64,000 nt of DNA from Burkholderiales bacterium (lineage in GTDB: Bacteria > Pseudomonadota > Gammaproteobacteria > Burkholderiales > SG8-39): positions 62,001 to 126,000 of the forward strand of contig JADLAV010000005.1 in NCBI GenBank assembly GCA_020848075.1. The letters run 5' to 3'. The notes beneath the pieces were generated by a model. It did not search any database and was not told where the DNA came from. It saw only the letters and a program-made list of their open reading frames with translations. This document shows positions 35,866-44,678 of the stretch, in pieces. A program made the translations under genes and the position numbers. The first letter of the stretch is position 1; the number at the start of each line of letters is the position of its first letter.

Positions 35866-36501
35866 TCACGCCGGCTCGTCCGCGCGCTGCTTCAGGCGGG
35901 ACAGCGTTTCGGGCGTGAGGTTGAGGTAGGAGGCGAGCTCCTTGTTGGGGATCCGCCCCAGCAGCTCGGCGTGCTTGCGCCGGAACCGCCTGATGCGGCC
36001 GGGCGCGTCCAGCAGGTGCAGCGTGATGGTGTGGGCCATCACCTCCGACATGAGCCGCATGACCTCGTACTCGAAGCGCGCCTTGATTTCCGGCTGGTGC
36101 TCGAGGAAGTCGACCCACTGCGGCATCGGCAGCTTGGCCACGCGCGCCTTGACGACCGCGACGATCGAGTAGGGAACCGGCGTCTTCAGCCGCCACGCGG
36201 CGTACGAGGTGTCCATGTCCCCCTCGGCCGCGAAGCGCAGGATCATCTCCTTCCCGTCGGAGTTGGAGACGACCCGCTTCAGGATCCCGCTGAGGACGAA
36301 GAACTGCTCCATCTCCCGGCTACCCTGGTTCACCAGCAGATCCCCTTTGCGGACCTCGGCGATCTCGACGCGCGGCTCGAGATCGTCCCAGGCCGATTGC
36401 GGCACGCGGCGCAGGATCAGGTTCTGCCTGAGCTCGAGGCAGAGCGCGTTGCGTTGCGGATGACGGGTCAGTACGGCGGACATATCGAACGTTACTGCCA
36501 A
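35866..36501 (-). CDS. Crp/Fnr family transcriptional regulator without an iron-sulfur motif
   Basis: A 211-residue regulator: cNMP-fold sensor domain (residues 25-130; VNQGSREMEQFFVLSGILKRV), a dimer helix, and a winged helix ending ELASYLNLTPETLSRLKQR. The recognition helix has Glu198, Ser201 and Arg202 (ExxSR), the FNR set that reads TTGA...TCAA half-sites. It has only one cysteine (Cys21), so it cannot carry FNR's oxygen-labile cluster; a DNR/FixK-like or ligand-binding sensor is expected. It is transcribed divergently from oxc, with a perfect TTGACCGCAGTCAA between them, and is the prime candidate for all the boxes in this window. Its own expression is probably autoregulated. Confidence 0.88.
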   Translation of the reverse strand: MAVTFDMSAVLTRHPQRNALCLELRQNLILRRVPQSAWDDLEPRVEIAEVRKGDLLVNQGSREMEQFFVLSGILKRVVSNSDGKEMILRFAAEGDMDTSYAAWRLKTPVPYSIVAVVKARVAKLPMPQWVDFLEHQPEIKARFEYEVMRLMSEVMAHTITLHLLDAPGRIRRFRRKHAELLGRIPNKELASYLNLTPETLSRLKQRADEPA

Positions 36502-36629
36502 ACGTGACTGCCGTCGCGAAGCAGGGAGTGGCCGGGGGTGCGCTCCCCGTGCCCGTTCGACCCCACTTCAATGAGGGAGTCCGACCGCGCTCCCGAGACG
36601 GAACTGTCGCGCCGATTTAAGCCGGAACC

Positions 36630-36672
36630 TTGACCGCAGTCAAGGCTCGCCAGGCGCCCGAATCCCTACCAT
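36630..36672 (+). promoter_or_regulatory. FNR-type box and promoter of oxc, in the divergent crp/oxc region
   Basis: TTGACCGCAGTCAA (36630-36643) with -10-like TACCAT at 36667-36672; box centre to -10 start is again 30.5 bp. On the other side the box is about 129 bp from the regulator's start codon, so it may serve both genes. Confidence 0.68.
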
Positions 36673-36723
36673 AACGTACTCATTGTCCAAGCGTTTCTTC
36701 GCCACCGCCATCAGGAGGCTCAC

Positions 36724-38469
36724 ATGGGTGGAACCGTGACAACACCCCAATTCGCCGGCGAGGCGCAAGCGGTTACCGATGGGTTCAACCTGGTCATCGA
36801 CGCGCTCAAGCTGAACGGCCTCGACACGATCTTCGGCGTTCCCGGCATTCCGATCACCGACCTCGCCCGCAAGGCGCAGGCCGCGGGCATGCGCGTGATC
36901 TCGTTCCGCCACGAGCAGAGCGCAGCCTACGCCGCCTCCATCGCAGGCTTCATGACGGGCAAGCCGGGCATCTGCCTGACGGTCTCCGCGCCCGGCTTCC
37001 TGAACGGCCTGACCGCGCTCGCCAACGCCACCACCAACTGCTTCCCGATGATCCTCATCAGCGGGTCGAGCGAGCGCGAGATCGTCGACCTGCAGCAGGG
37101 CGACTACGAGGAGATGGACCAGCTCGCCATCGCGAAGTCGTTTGCCAAGGCGGCCTTCCGCGTACTGCACGCCGAGGACATCGGCGTCGGTGTCGCGCGC
37201 GCCATCCGGGCCGCCGTTTCCGGCCGACCGGGCGGTGTCTATCTCGACCTGCCGGGCAAGCTTTTCCCCCAGACCATCGACGCGGAAATCGGCAAGAATT
37301 CGCTGATCAAGGTGGTCGATCCGGCGCCGCGCCAGATTCCGGCCCCCGACGCCGTGCAGCGCGCCCTCGCGCTGCTCAGGGAGGCCAAGCGTCCGCTCAT
37401 CATCCTGGGCAAGGGCGCCGCCTACGCCCAGGCCGATGCCGACATCCGCGCGCTCGTCGAGCGCACCGGCATCCCTTACCTGCCGATGTCGATGGCCAAG
37501 GGCCTGCTGCCCGACACGCATCCGCAGTGCGCCTCCGCGGCCCGCTCGTTCGTACTGCCCGAAGCCGACGTGGTGATGCTGGTCGGTGCGCGCTTGAACT
37601 GGCTGCTCTCGCACGGCAAGGGCAAGACCTGGGGCGGCAAGGATGCAAGAGCGTGGGGCGGCCAGAAGTTCGTCCAGATCGACATCTCCTCGCAGGAGGC
37701 GGACAGCAACGTCCGGATCGACGCCCCGGTGGTCGGCGACATCGGCTCCTGCGTGGCGGCGCTGCTCGCCGGCATCGACGCGACCTGGCCCAAGCCGCAG
37801 GCCGGGTGGCTCGCCGCCGTCGCCGAGCGCAAGAGCAAGAACATCGCCAAGATGGCGGAGACCCTGGCCAAGAATCCGGTCCCGATGAATTTCCACAGCG
37901 CGCTCGCCGTGGTGCGCGACATCGTCAAGGCGAATCCGGACGCCTGCCTCGTCAACGAAGGCGCCAACGCGCTAGACTTCACGCGCAGCATCGTCGACAT
38001 GTTCAAGCCGCGCAAGCGCCTGGACGTCGGCACCTGGGGCGTCATGGGCATCGGCATGGGATTCTCCGTCGCGGCCGCCGTGGTGAGCGGCGGGCAGGTG
38101 ATCGCGATCGAGGGCGACAGCGCCTTCGGCTTCTCCGGCATGGAGGTCGAGACCATCTGCCGCTACGACCTGCCGGTGTGCGTGGTGATCCTGAACAACA
38201 GCGGCGTCTACCGCGGCGACGAGAAGAATCCGACCGGTGGCCGCGATCCGGCGCCACTCGCGTTCGTCAAGGACGCGCGCTACGAGAAGCTGATGGAGGC
38301 CTTCGGCGGCGTGGGGGTGCACGCGACGACCCCGGCCGAGCTGCGAAGCGCGATGGAAGAGGCGATCCGTTCGCGCCGGCCGACGCTCGTCAACGCCGTG
38401 ATCGATGCGACCGCCGGGACCGAGAGCGGCCGCATCACGAGCCTCAACCCGGCCGCGAAACGGCAATAG
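36724..38469 (+). CDS. oxc: Oxalyl-CoA decarboxylase
   Basis: A thiamine-diphosphate enzyme that turns oxalyl-CoA into formyl-CoA and CO2. It has 581 residues, close to the characterised enzymes. The N-terminal Pyr domain reads [17 protein letters not shown] and contains the cofactor-activating Glu in [13 protein letters not shown]. The C-terminal PP domain has [12 protein letters not shown] and [14 protein letters not shown]...NNSG, the Mg-ThDP motif. The PGIPITD form is characteristic of Oxc as opposed to acetolactate synthase. Adjacent frc confirms the assignment. GGAGG lies before the ATG. Confidence 0.95.
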   Translation: MGGTVTTPQFAGEAQAVTDGFNLVIDALKLNGLDTIFGVPGIPITDLARKAQAAGMRVISFRHEQSAAYAASIAGFMTGKPGICLTVSAPGFLNGLTALANATTNCFPMILISGSSEREIVDLQQGDYEEMDQLAIAKSFAKAAFRVLHAEDIGVGVARAIRAAVSGRPGGVYLDLPGKLFPQTIDAEIGKNSLIKVVDPAPRQIPAPDAVQRALALLREAKRPLIILGKGAAYAQADADIRALVERTGIPYLPMSMAKGLLPDTHPQCASAARSFVLPEADVVMLVGARLNWLLSHGKGKTWGGKDARAWGGQKFVQIDISSQEADSNVRIDAPVVGDIGSCVAALLAGIDATWPKPQAGWLAAVAERKSKNIAKMAETLAKNPVPMNFHSALAVVRDIVKANPDACLVNEGANALDFTRSIVDMFKPRKRLDVGTWGVMGIGMGFSVAAAVVSGGQVIAIEGDSAFGFSGMEVETICRYDLPVCVVILNNSGVYRGDEKNPTGGRDPAPLAFVKDARYEKLMEAFGGVGVHATTPAELRSAMEEAIRSRRPTLVNAVIDATAGTESGRITSLNPAAKRQ

Positions 38470-38492
38470 CAGCGGAAGCATTGGAGATCAGC

Positions 38493-39764
38493 ATGGAAGC
38501 ATTGAAGGGCGTACGCATCCTCGACATGACCCACGTCCAGGCCGGGCCGACGTGCTCGCAGCTGCTCGCGTGGATGGGCGCGGACGTGATCAAGCTCGAG
38601 AACCCGCAGGGCGACGCGACGCGCGGCCAGCTGCGCGACGTGCCGAACGCCGACAGCCTCTACTTCACGATGCTCAACTGCAACAAGCGGTCGATCACCG
38701 TGAACATGAAGAGCGCCGAGGGCAAGCAGGTGTTCGTCGACCTGCTCAGGAAGTGCGACATCATCATGGAGAACTTCGGCCCCGGGGTGCTGGACCGCTT
38801 CGGCTTTTCCTGGGAGAAGATCCACGAGCTCAACCCGAAGATCGTGATGGGCTCGATCAAGGGGTTCGGCTCCACCGGCCCCTACGCCGACTTCAAGGCC
38901 TACGAGAACGTGGCGCAGGCGATGGGCGGCGCGATGAGCACGACCGGCGTGCCGGACGGCCCGCCCTTCGTCACCGGCGCGCAGATCGGCGATTCCGGCA
39001 CCGGCCTGCACCTCGCGATCGGGCTGCTGGCGGCGCTCCGGCAGGCCGAGCGCACGGGGCAGGGGCAGTACGTCGAGGTGGCGATGATGGACGGGGTGAT
39101 GAATCTCTGCCGCGTCAAGTTCCGCGATCACCAGCGCCTCACGCGCGGCGAGCTGGCGGAGTATTCGGTGCCCACCTACCAGGGCATGGGCGAGGTGCCG
39201 CGCGCGGGCAACGATTCCGGCGGCGGGCAGCTCGGCAACGCGATCCACTGCAAGCCGCACGGCGCCAACGACTGGCTGTACATCGTGGTGCAGGAGGCGG
39301 TGTGGGACCCGCTCGCGAAGCGGATCGGTCCCGAACTCGGCATGCCGGACCTCGCTACCGATGCGCACTTCGCCACCATCGCCGAACGGCGCAAGAACCA
39401 GGCGCTGATGTGGACGCTGATCAACAAGTTCGCCGAGAAGCACACCAAGCGCGAGCTGATGGCGATCCTGAACCCGCTCGACGTGCCGTGCGGACCGATC
39501 ATGTCGACCGAGGATCTCGCGAACGACGAGCACGTGCGCGGGCGCGAGATGTGGGTCGAGCTCGACCACCCGCAGCGCGGCAAGTGGTGGAACGTGGGCA
39601 TGCCGATCAAGCTCTCGGCCTCGCCGGCGGCGATCCGGCGCTCGCCGACGCTCGGCGAGCACACCGACGAGATCCTGAAGGAGGTGCTCGGCTACGACGC
39701 CGCACGCATCGAGTCGCTGCGGAAGACGGGCGCCTTCAGCGCGCCGCCGAAAAAAGCAGCCTAA
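38493..39764 (+). CDS. frc: Formyl-CoA:oxalate CoA-transferase
   Basis: A class III CoA-transferase that activates oxalate using formyl-CoA and releases formate, so with Oxc it makes a catalytic oxalate-to-formate cycle. It has 423 residues. Evidence: N-terminal GVRILDMTHVQAGPTCSQLLAWMGAD, the catalytic Asp167 in QIGDSGTGLHL (equivalent to Asp169 of the Oxalobacter enzyme), and the glycine loop SGGGQLGNAIHCKPHG that closes over the active site. It is 23 bp downstream of oxc. The start is the ATG at 38493; the upstream open frame overlapping oxc is not real. Confidence 0.94.
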   Translation: MEALKGVRILDMTHVQAGPTCSQLLAWMGADVIKLENPQGDATRGQLRDVPNADSLYFTMLNCNKRSITVNMKSAEGKQVFVDLLRKCDIIMENFGPGVLDRFGFSWEKIHELNPKIVMGSIKGFGSTGPYADFKAYENVAQAMGGAMSTTGVPDGPPFVTGAQIGDSGTGLHLAIGLLAALRQAERTGQGQYVEVAMMDGVMNLCRVKFRDHQRLTRGELAEYSVPTYQGMGEVPRAGNDSGGGQLGNAIHCKPHGANDWLYIVVQEAVWDPLAKRIGPELGMPDLATDAHFATIAERRKNQALMWTLINKFAEKHTKRELMAILNPLDVPCGPIMSTEDLANDEHVRGREMWVELDHPQRGKWWNVGMPIKLSASPAAIRRSPTLGEHTDEILKEVLGYDAARIESLRKTGAFSAPPKKAA

Positions 39765-39806
39765 AACCGGCAGTGGTCTGAAAGTCTTTTTGGACAGGTC
39801 CTCGTC

Positions 39807-40739
39807 ATGCGCATCGCGATCATCGGGCAGCAGGATTTCGGCAAGGCCGTCTTCGAGGCGTTTCTCGCGCGGGGCGACCAGGTGGCGGGGGTGTTCTGCG
39901 CGCCGGAGAAGGAAGGCGCGCGCGCCGACCCGCTGAAGGCGGCGGCCCAGGAGAAGGGCATCGAGGTGTTCCAGTTCGCGTCGCTGCGCGGCGTCGAGGC
40001 GCACGCAGCGCTGAAGCGCCTGAACGTCGACCTTGGCGTCATGGCCTACGTCCTGCAATTCGCGCCCGACTCGCTCACGCATCTTCCGAGGAAGGGCACG
40101 ATCCAGTACCACCCGTCGCTCCTGCCGATGTACCGCGGCCCGTCGTCGATCAACTGGCCGATCATCCGCGGCGATACCCGCACCGGGCTCACCATCTTCC
40201 GCCCGAACGAGGGCCTGGACGAAGGCCCGGTGATCCTGCAAAAGGAGACGCCGATCGGCCCGGACGACTCGCTCGGCAGCATCTACTTCGACCGCCTCTT
40301 TCCGATGGGCGTGGCGGCGATGCTCGAAGCCGCCGACCTGGTCATGGCCGGCCGTCACACCGAGACCGTGCAGGACGAGACCCGGGCGACCTACGAGGGC
40401 TGGTGCCGTGCCGCCGAGGCGGAAATCAACTGGCACAACCACGTCGACTTCGTCCACAACTTGATCCGCGGCTGCAATCCGGCGCCGGGCGCGTGGACCA
40501 CGCTCGCCGGCAAGAAGATCCAGATCTTCGATTGCCGCAAGCATCCCTTCCGCACCTACGGCGCGGTGAAGGGCAAGGTGGGCGAGGTCTCGGACATCGC
40601 GCCGACGAGCCTCTTCGTCACGGCGCAGGGCGGCCGGATCGAAGTCCTCAAGGCGAAGGCCGAGGACGGGAAGAAGGTCGGTGGGGCCGAGCTGGCCGGC
40701 CAGCTCGACATCGGTCCGGGCACCCTCCTCGGCACCTGA
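39807..40739 (+). CDS. Formyl-THF hydrolase/formyltransferase like the N-terminal domains of ALDH1L
   Basis: A stand-alone homologue (310 residues) of the hydrolase part of 10-formyl-THF dehydrogenase. The catalytic site of the formyltransferase fold is present: QYHPSLLPMYRGPSSINW (split: His and SLLP loop) and the Asp in NEGLDEGP. The C-terminal half is closer to ALDH1L than to methionyl-tRNA formyltransferase: ATYEGWCRAAEAEINW, FVHNLIRGCNPAPGAWT and a Fmt-C-like barrel ending VLKAKAEDGKKV. It may hydrolyse 10-formyl-THF to formate, or move formyl groups between formyl-CoA and THF, given that it follows frc by 42 bp. It ends the oxalate operon. Confidence 0.78.
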   Translation: MRIAIIGQQDFGKAVFEAFLARGDQVAGVFCAPEKEGARADPLKAAAQEKGIEVFQFASLRGVEAHAALKRLNVDLGVMAYVLQFAPDSLTHLPRKGTIQYHPSLLPMYRGPSSINWPIIRGDTRTGLTIFRPNEGLDEGPVILQKETPIGPDDSLGSIYFDRLFPMGVAAMLEAADLVMAGRHTETVQDETRATYEGWCRAAEAEINWHNHVDFVHNLIRGCNPAPGAWTTLAGKKIQIFDCRKHPFRTYGAVKGKVGEVSDIAPTSLFVTAQGGRIEVLKAKAEDGKKVGGAELAGQLDIGPGTLLGT

Positions 40740-41256
40740 TTTTCCCGGCGTCGGCTTCCCCGGCCGAGCCGCCATACGCCGGCCGGCGCCGCGAGCCGCC
40801 GTCCACGGCCGGATGGCTCTCCCTCGTCGCAGCGTGTCGCGCGCGCCGGCGCACCGGGCGCATCGCGCGCGGGCGGTCGCACGGCCTTCTCCCCCGGTTC
40901 AGCAGGAGGCGGAGCGCCCACGTCGTCTTACCGGATCGAAGGACGCGGCGGGCACTGACGAGAACTCGGCGAAAACTTGACTAATTTCATACCGGACTGT
41001 AGGAATGCACATTATGCTGCTGTTTCTTCAGGGACTTGGGGTGTCCATGCACGCCTGGACCCGGATCGAGGCCGGGGCGCGAGGATTCGATCGGAGCCGA
41101 ACCCGCCGTCATTGAGGCGCAGCGTGGAGACGTGGGATTTCCCCCCGTCCCCGAGGCCGCGCGCGGAAAGGGTGCGAAACCGTAAGCGTAGAATGCCGCG
41201 GATGCCGGACGAGAACAGCGAATAACGACAAAAACACCAATCGGGGAGCGGGCTCG
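40740..41256. other. Intergenic region at the boundary of the metabolic and signalling blocks
   Basis: No gene was recognised in these 517 bp. A possible promoter for the kinase gene is TTGACT (40977-40982) with TAGGAA (41000-41005), 17 bp apart. A stretch near 41045-41100 (CCTGGACCCGGATCGAGGCC) resembles the GLDPG-encoding dispersed repeats common in proteobacterial spacers. The following gene begins with GTG behind GGGGAG. Confidence 0.4.
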
Positions 41257-43818
41257 GTGCAGAAGGCGGGATTCTGGAGGAGGGACTGGTTCCTCGGGCT
41301 GGCGGTCGCGCTCGTCCTCGCCCTTTCCGCGAGCTCCGATCTCATCCAGAGCCTCGAGCGCAAAGCCTACGACCTCGGCGTGCGCGCGACCACGCGCTCC
41401 CCGAGCGAGCGGATCGCAGTGATCGCGATCGACGACCCGAGCATCGCGAACATCGGCCGGTGGCCGTGGCCGCGCGACGTGCACGCGAAAGTCACCGACC
41501 TCCTCGCCGCCGGCAAGGCGAAGGTGGTGGCGAGCCTGGTGTTCTTCACCGAACCGCAGCTCGACCCGGGCCTCGCTTACGTGAATGCGCTGCTCGGCGA
41601 GTACCAGCGGGCGGTGCCCGACCGGAGCGCGCTCGATCCGGGCGCGCCGCTCGCACGGATGGGCGATGTGCTCGCGCAAGCCGAGCAGGCGCTCAACACC
41701 GACCGCAAGCTCGCCCGCAGCTACCAGCAGGCCGGCAACGTGCTGCTCCCGATGCTCTTCCAGCTCGGTGACCCGCTGGGGCCGCCGGACCGCGCGCTGC
41801 CCGATTACGTCGCCAGGAACGGGATCTCGAACATCGCCGGCAGCGGGTCGGAGCCGCCATTCGCCACGACCGCCAACGTCATCTTCCCGATCGAGGCCGT
41901 CGGCCGGCAGGCCGCGGGCATCGGACACCTGAACGCGCCCAGGGACGTGGACGGCGGCATCCGCGCCGAGCCGCTCGTCCTCGCGCACTACGACCAGCTG
42001 TTCCCGTCGCTCTCGCTCTTGATCGCGGCGAAGAGCCTCAACCTCGGCGCATCCGACATCGAGGTCGACCTCGGCAAGGGCGTGAGCCTCGGAAAGCTGC
42101 GCATCACGACCGATCCGAAGCTCGAGATGCAGACGTACTTCTACCAGGACCGCGACGGCCGGCCCGCCTTCCCGGTCGACTCGTTCTTCGACGTCTACAC
42201 GGGGAAGATCCCGGCCGAGAAATACCGCGACAAGATCGTCCTGATCGGTCCGACCGCGCCGGGACTGGGAGCGACCTCGGTGACCCCGGTCTCGCCCGCG
42301 ATGGCGCCGGTGCTGACGCTCGCCCACTCGGTGTCGTCCATCCTGCAGGAGCATTTCTTCGTCGTGCCGCAGTGGGCGCCGTGGGCCCAGGCCGGCATCT
42401 TCGTGGCGATCGCGCTCTACCTCGTCGTGCTGCTGCCCCGGCTCGGCGCCGGCACGGCGGCCGCGCTCACCGCCGTGCTGTTCGTCGCGCTCATCGGCGC
42501 CCACTTCGGACTGATGGCGGGCAAGGGCATGTGGCTGCGGCTGATGCTCCCGGCCACGCTGCTCCTGGTCGGACATCTTCTGCTCACGACGAAGCGGTTC
42601 CTCGTCACCGAGGCCGGCAAGCTCAAGTCGGATGCGGAGTCGGCGGAGTCGAACCGGATGCTCGGGCTCGCCTTCCAGGGCCAGGGCCAGCTCGACATGG
42701 CGTTCGACAAGTTCCGCAGGGTGAGGCCGGTCGACGACGTCGTGCTCGACAATCTCTACAACCTCGCGCTCGACTTCGAGCGCAAGCGCCAGTTCAACAA
42801 GGCCGAAGCGGTCTACCGTTACGTCGCGGAGCACAATCCCAAGTTCCGCGACGTTGCGGAGAAAGTCTCGCGGGCGAAGCAGCTGTCCGAGACGGTGATC
42901 CTGGGCGGCGCGTCCGGCGGCGGCCGCACGAACGCGAGCATCGTGACATCGGCCACCGTCGAGAAGCCGATGCTCGGGCGCTACCGGGTCGAAAAGGAGC
43001 TCGGCAAGGGCGCGATGGGCGTCGTCTACCAGGGGCGCGATCCGAAGATCGGCCGGATCGTGGCGATCAAGACGATGGCGCTCGCGCAGGAGTTCGAGCC
43101 GGACGAGCTGGCCGAGGTGCGGGAGCGGTTTTTCCGCGAAGCGGAGACCGCGGGGCGGCTGAATCACCCGAACATCGTCACCATCTTTGATGCGGGCGAG
43201 GAGCACGACCTCGCGTACATCGCGATGGAGTTCCTGAAGGGCCGGGACCTCACGCAGTATACGAAGCCCGGCAAGCTGCTGCCGCTCGACAAGGCGATCT
43301 CGATCGCGATCCGGGTGGCCGATGCGCTCGGCTACGCGCATCGCCAGAGCATCGTGCACCGCGACATCAAGCCGGCGAACATCATGTACGAGCCGGCATC
43401 GGACACGGTGAAGGTGACCGACTTCGGCATCGCGCGCATCACCGATTCCTCGAAAACCAAGACCGGCATGGTGCTCGGCACGCCCTCGTACATGTCGCCC
43501 GAGCAGCTCGCGGGCCGCCGCATCGACGGTCGCTCCGATCTCTTCTCGCTCGCCGTGAGCCTCTACCAGCTGCTCTGCGGGCGGCTGCCGTTCGAGGGGG
43601 AATCCATGGCCCAGCTCATGTTCAAGATTGCCAACGAGCCGGCACCGGACATCCTTTCGATCAATGCATCGCTCCCGCCGGCGGTCGGCGCCGTCCTCGC
43701 GAGGGCCATGGCGAAGGACGCGGCCGCGCGGTTTCAGACCGGGGAGGAGTTCGCCGCCGCCCTGCGCGTCTGCGCCGCGCCCGCGGCAGGCATCCGGACG
43801 GTGGACATCAGCCTTTAG
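41257..43818 (+). CDS. CHASE2-domain transmembrane Ser/Thr protein kinase
   Basis: A membrane sensor kinase of 853 residues. One N-terminal helix (about 8-25) leads to an extracytoplasmic CHASE2 domain (about 30-360; RATTRSPSERIAVIAIDD, INTPRDVDGGIR-like LNAPRDVDGGIRAEPL), then three helices (about 370-445), a helical/TPR-like linker (about 465-540), and a Hanks kinase domain from about residue 572. Kinase motifs: GKGAMGVVY, VAIK, HRDIKPANIM (near 702), DFGIAR and GTPSYMSPEQLAG. All catalytic residues are present. It starts at GTG. A PP2C phosphatase and an FHA protein follow, forming a write/erase/read set. Confidence 0.92.
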   Translation: MQKAGFWRRDWFLGLAVALVLALSASSDLIQSLERKAYDLGVRATTRSPSERIAVIAIDDPSIANIGRWPWPRDVHAKVTDLLAAGKAKVVASLVFFTEPQLDPGLAYVNALLGEYQRAVPDRSALDPGAPLARMGDVLAQAEQALNTDRKLARSYQQAGNVLLPMLFQLGDPLGPPDRALPDYVARNGISNIAGSGSEPPFATTANVIFPIEAVGRQAAGIGHLNAPRDVDGGIRAEPLVLAHYDQLFPSLSLLIAAKSLNLGASDIEVDLGKGVSLGKLRITTDPKLEMQTYFYQDRDGRPAFPVDSFFDVYTGKIPAEKYRDKIVLIGPTAPGLGATSVTPVSPAMAPVLTLAHSVSSILQEHFFVVPQWAPWAQAGIFVAIALYLVVLLPRLGAGTAAALTAVLFVALIGAHFGLMAGKGMWLRLMLPATLLLVGHLLLTTKRFLVTEAGKLKSDAESAESNRMLGLAFQGQGQLDMAFDKFRRVRPVDDVVLDNLYNLALDFERKRQFNKAEAVYRYVAEHNPKFRDVAEKVSRAKQLSETVILGGASGGGRTNASIVTSATVEKPMLGRYRVEKELGKGAMGVVYQGRDPKIGRIVAIKTMALAQEFEPDELAEVRERFFREAETAGRLNHPNIVTIFDAGEEHDLAYIAMEFLKGRDLTQYTKPGKLLPLDKAISIAIRVADALGYAHRQSIVHRDIKPANIMYEPASDTVKVTDFGIARITDSSKTKTGMVLGTPSYMSPEQLAGRRIDGRSDLFSLAVSLYQLLCGRLPFEGESMAQLMFKIANEPAPDILSINASLPPAVGAVLARAMAKDAAARFQTGEEFAAALRVCAAPAAGIRTVDISL

Positions 43819-43839
43819 CAGAGCCCCCGCAGACGACCC

Positions 43840-44664
43840 ATGAACCTGAGCCAGGCCATCGAGATCGCGAGCTGCACCGACCCGGGCGTCGTGCGCTCGC
43901 ACAACGAGGACTCGATCGCGGCAGACGCCACGAAGGGCCTGGTCGTGCTCGCGGACGGGATGGGCGGCTACAACGCTGGCGAGGTGGCGAGCGGCATGGC
44001 CACCACCATCATCACGACCGAGCTGCAGCATCTGCTCGAGGATCGCCCGCCGTACCGTGCCGATCCGCTGAACGGGCGGCCTTACGCCGAGCAGCTGCTG
44101 CGCGAGCAGATCGAGAAAGCGAACACGTCGATCTTCCAGGCGGCGCAGAGCCAGCCGCAGTACGCGGGCATGGGCACGACCCTGGTGGCGGCGGTGTTCT
44201 ACGACAACAGGGCGATGATCGCGCACATCGGCGACTCGCGGGTCTACCGGCTGCGCGACGACGCGTTCGAGCAGATCACCAAGGACCACTCGCTCCTCCA
44301 GGAGCAGATCGACAGCGGCATGATCACGCCCGAGCAGGCGCGGTTCTCGCAGAACAAGAACCTGGTGACGCGCGCGCTCGGCATCGATCCGACGGTGGAG
44401 CCCGAGATCCGCGAGTACGACACGAAGCCGGGCGATGTCTGGCTGCTGTGCTCGGACGGCTTGAACGACATGGTGAGCGACGAGGACATCGGGCTCACGG
44501 TGCAGACGCTGTCGGCGAACCTGAAGCTCGCCGCCCAGCAGCTGGTGCAGATGGCGAACGACAACGGCGGGCGCGACAACGTGTCCGTCATCCTGGTGCG
44601 AGTGCTGCGCGATTTCTCGGTCCCGCGCGGTTGGATGTCGCGATTGTTTGGCTGGTTGAGATAA
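43840..44664 (+). CDS. PP2C-family Ser/Thr protein phosphatase
   Basis: It reverses phosphorylation by the upstream kinase. The 274 residues show all metal-binding motifs of Stp1-type enzymes: VRSHNEDSIAAD, LADGMGGYNAGEVAS, MGTTLVAAVF, HIGDSRVYRLR, SDGLNDMV and GGRDNVSVI. No membrane segment. It starts 21 bp after the kinase gene and ends 14 bp before the FHA gene. Confidence 0.94.
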   Translation: MNLSQAIEIASCTDPGVVRSHNEDSIAADATKGLVVLADGMGGYNAGEVASGMATTIITTELQHLLEDRPPYRADPLNGRPYAEQLLREQIEKANTSIFQAAQSQPQYAGMGTTLVAAVFYDNRAMIAHIGDSRVYRLRDDAFEQITKDHSLLQEQIDSGMITPEQARFSQNKNLVTRALGIDPTVEPEIREYDTKPGDVWLLCSDGLNDMVSDEDIGLTVQTLSANLKLAAQQLVQMANDNGGRDNVSVILVRVLRDFSVPRGWMSRLFGWLR

Positions 44665-44678
44665 GTGGGGATACTGCC

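Noticed and set aside
36630-36643. LysR or simple CRP (cAMP) site
   Set aside because: The half-site is TTGAC rather than TGTGA, and its repeated class II spacing plus the ExxSR regulator fit an FNR-type box better.
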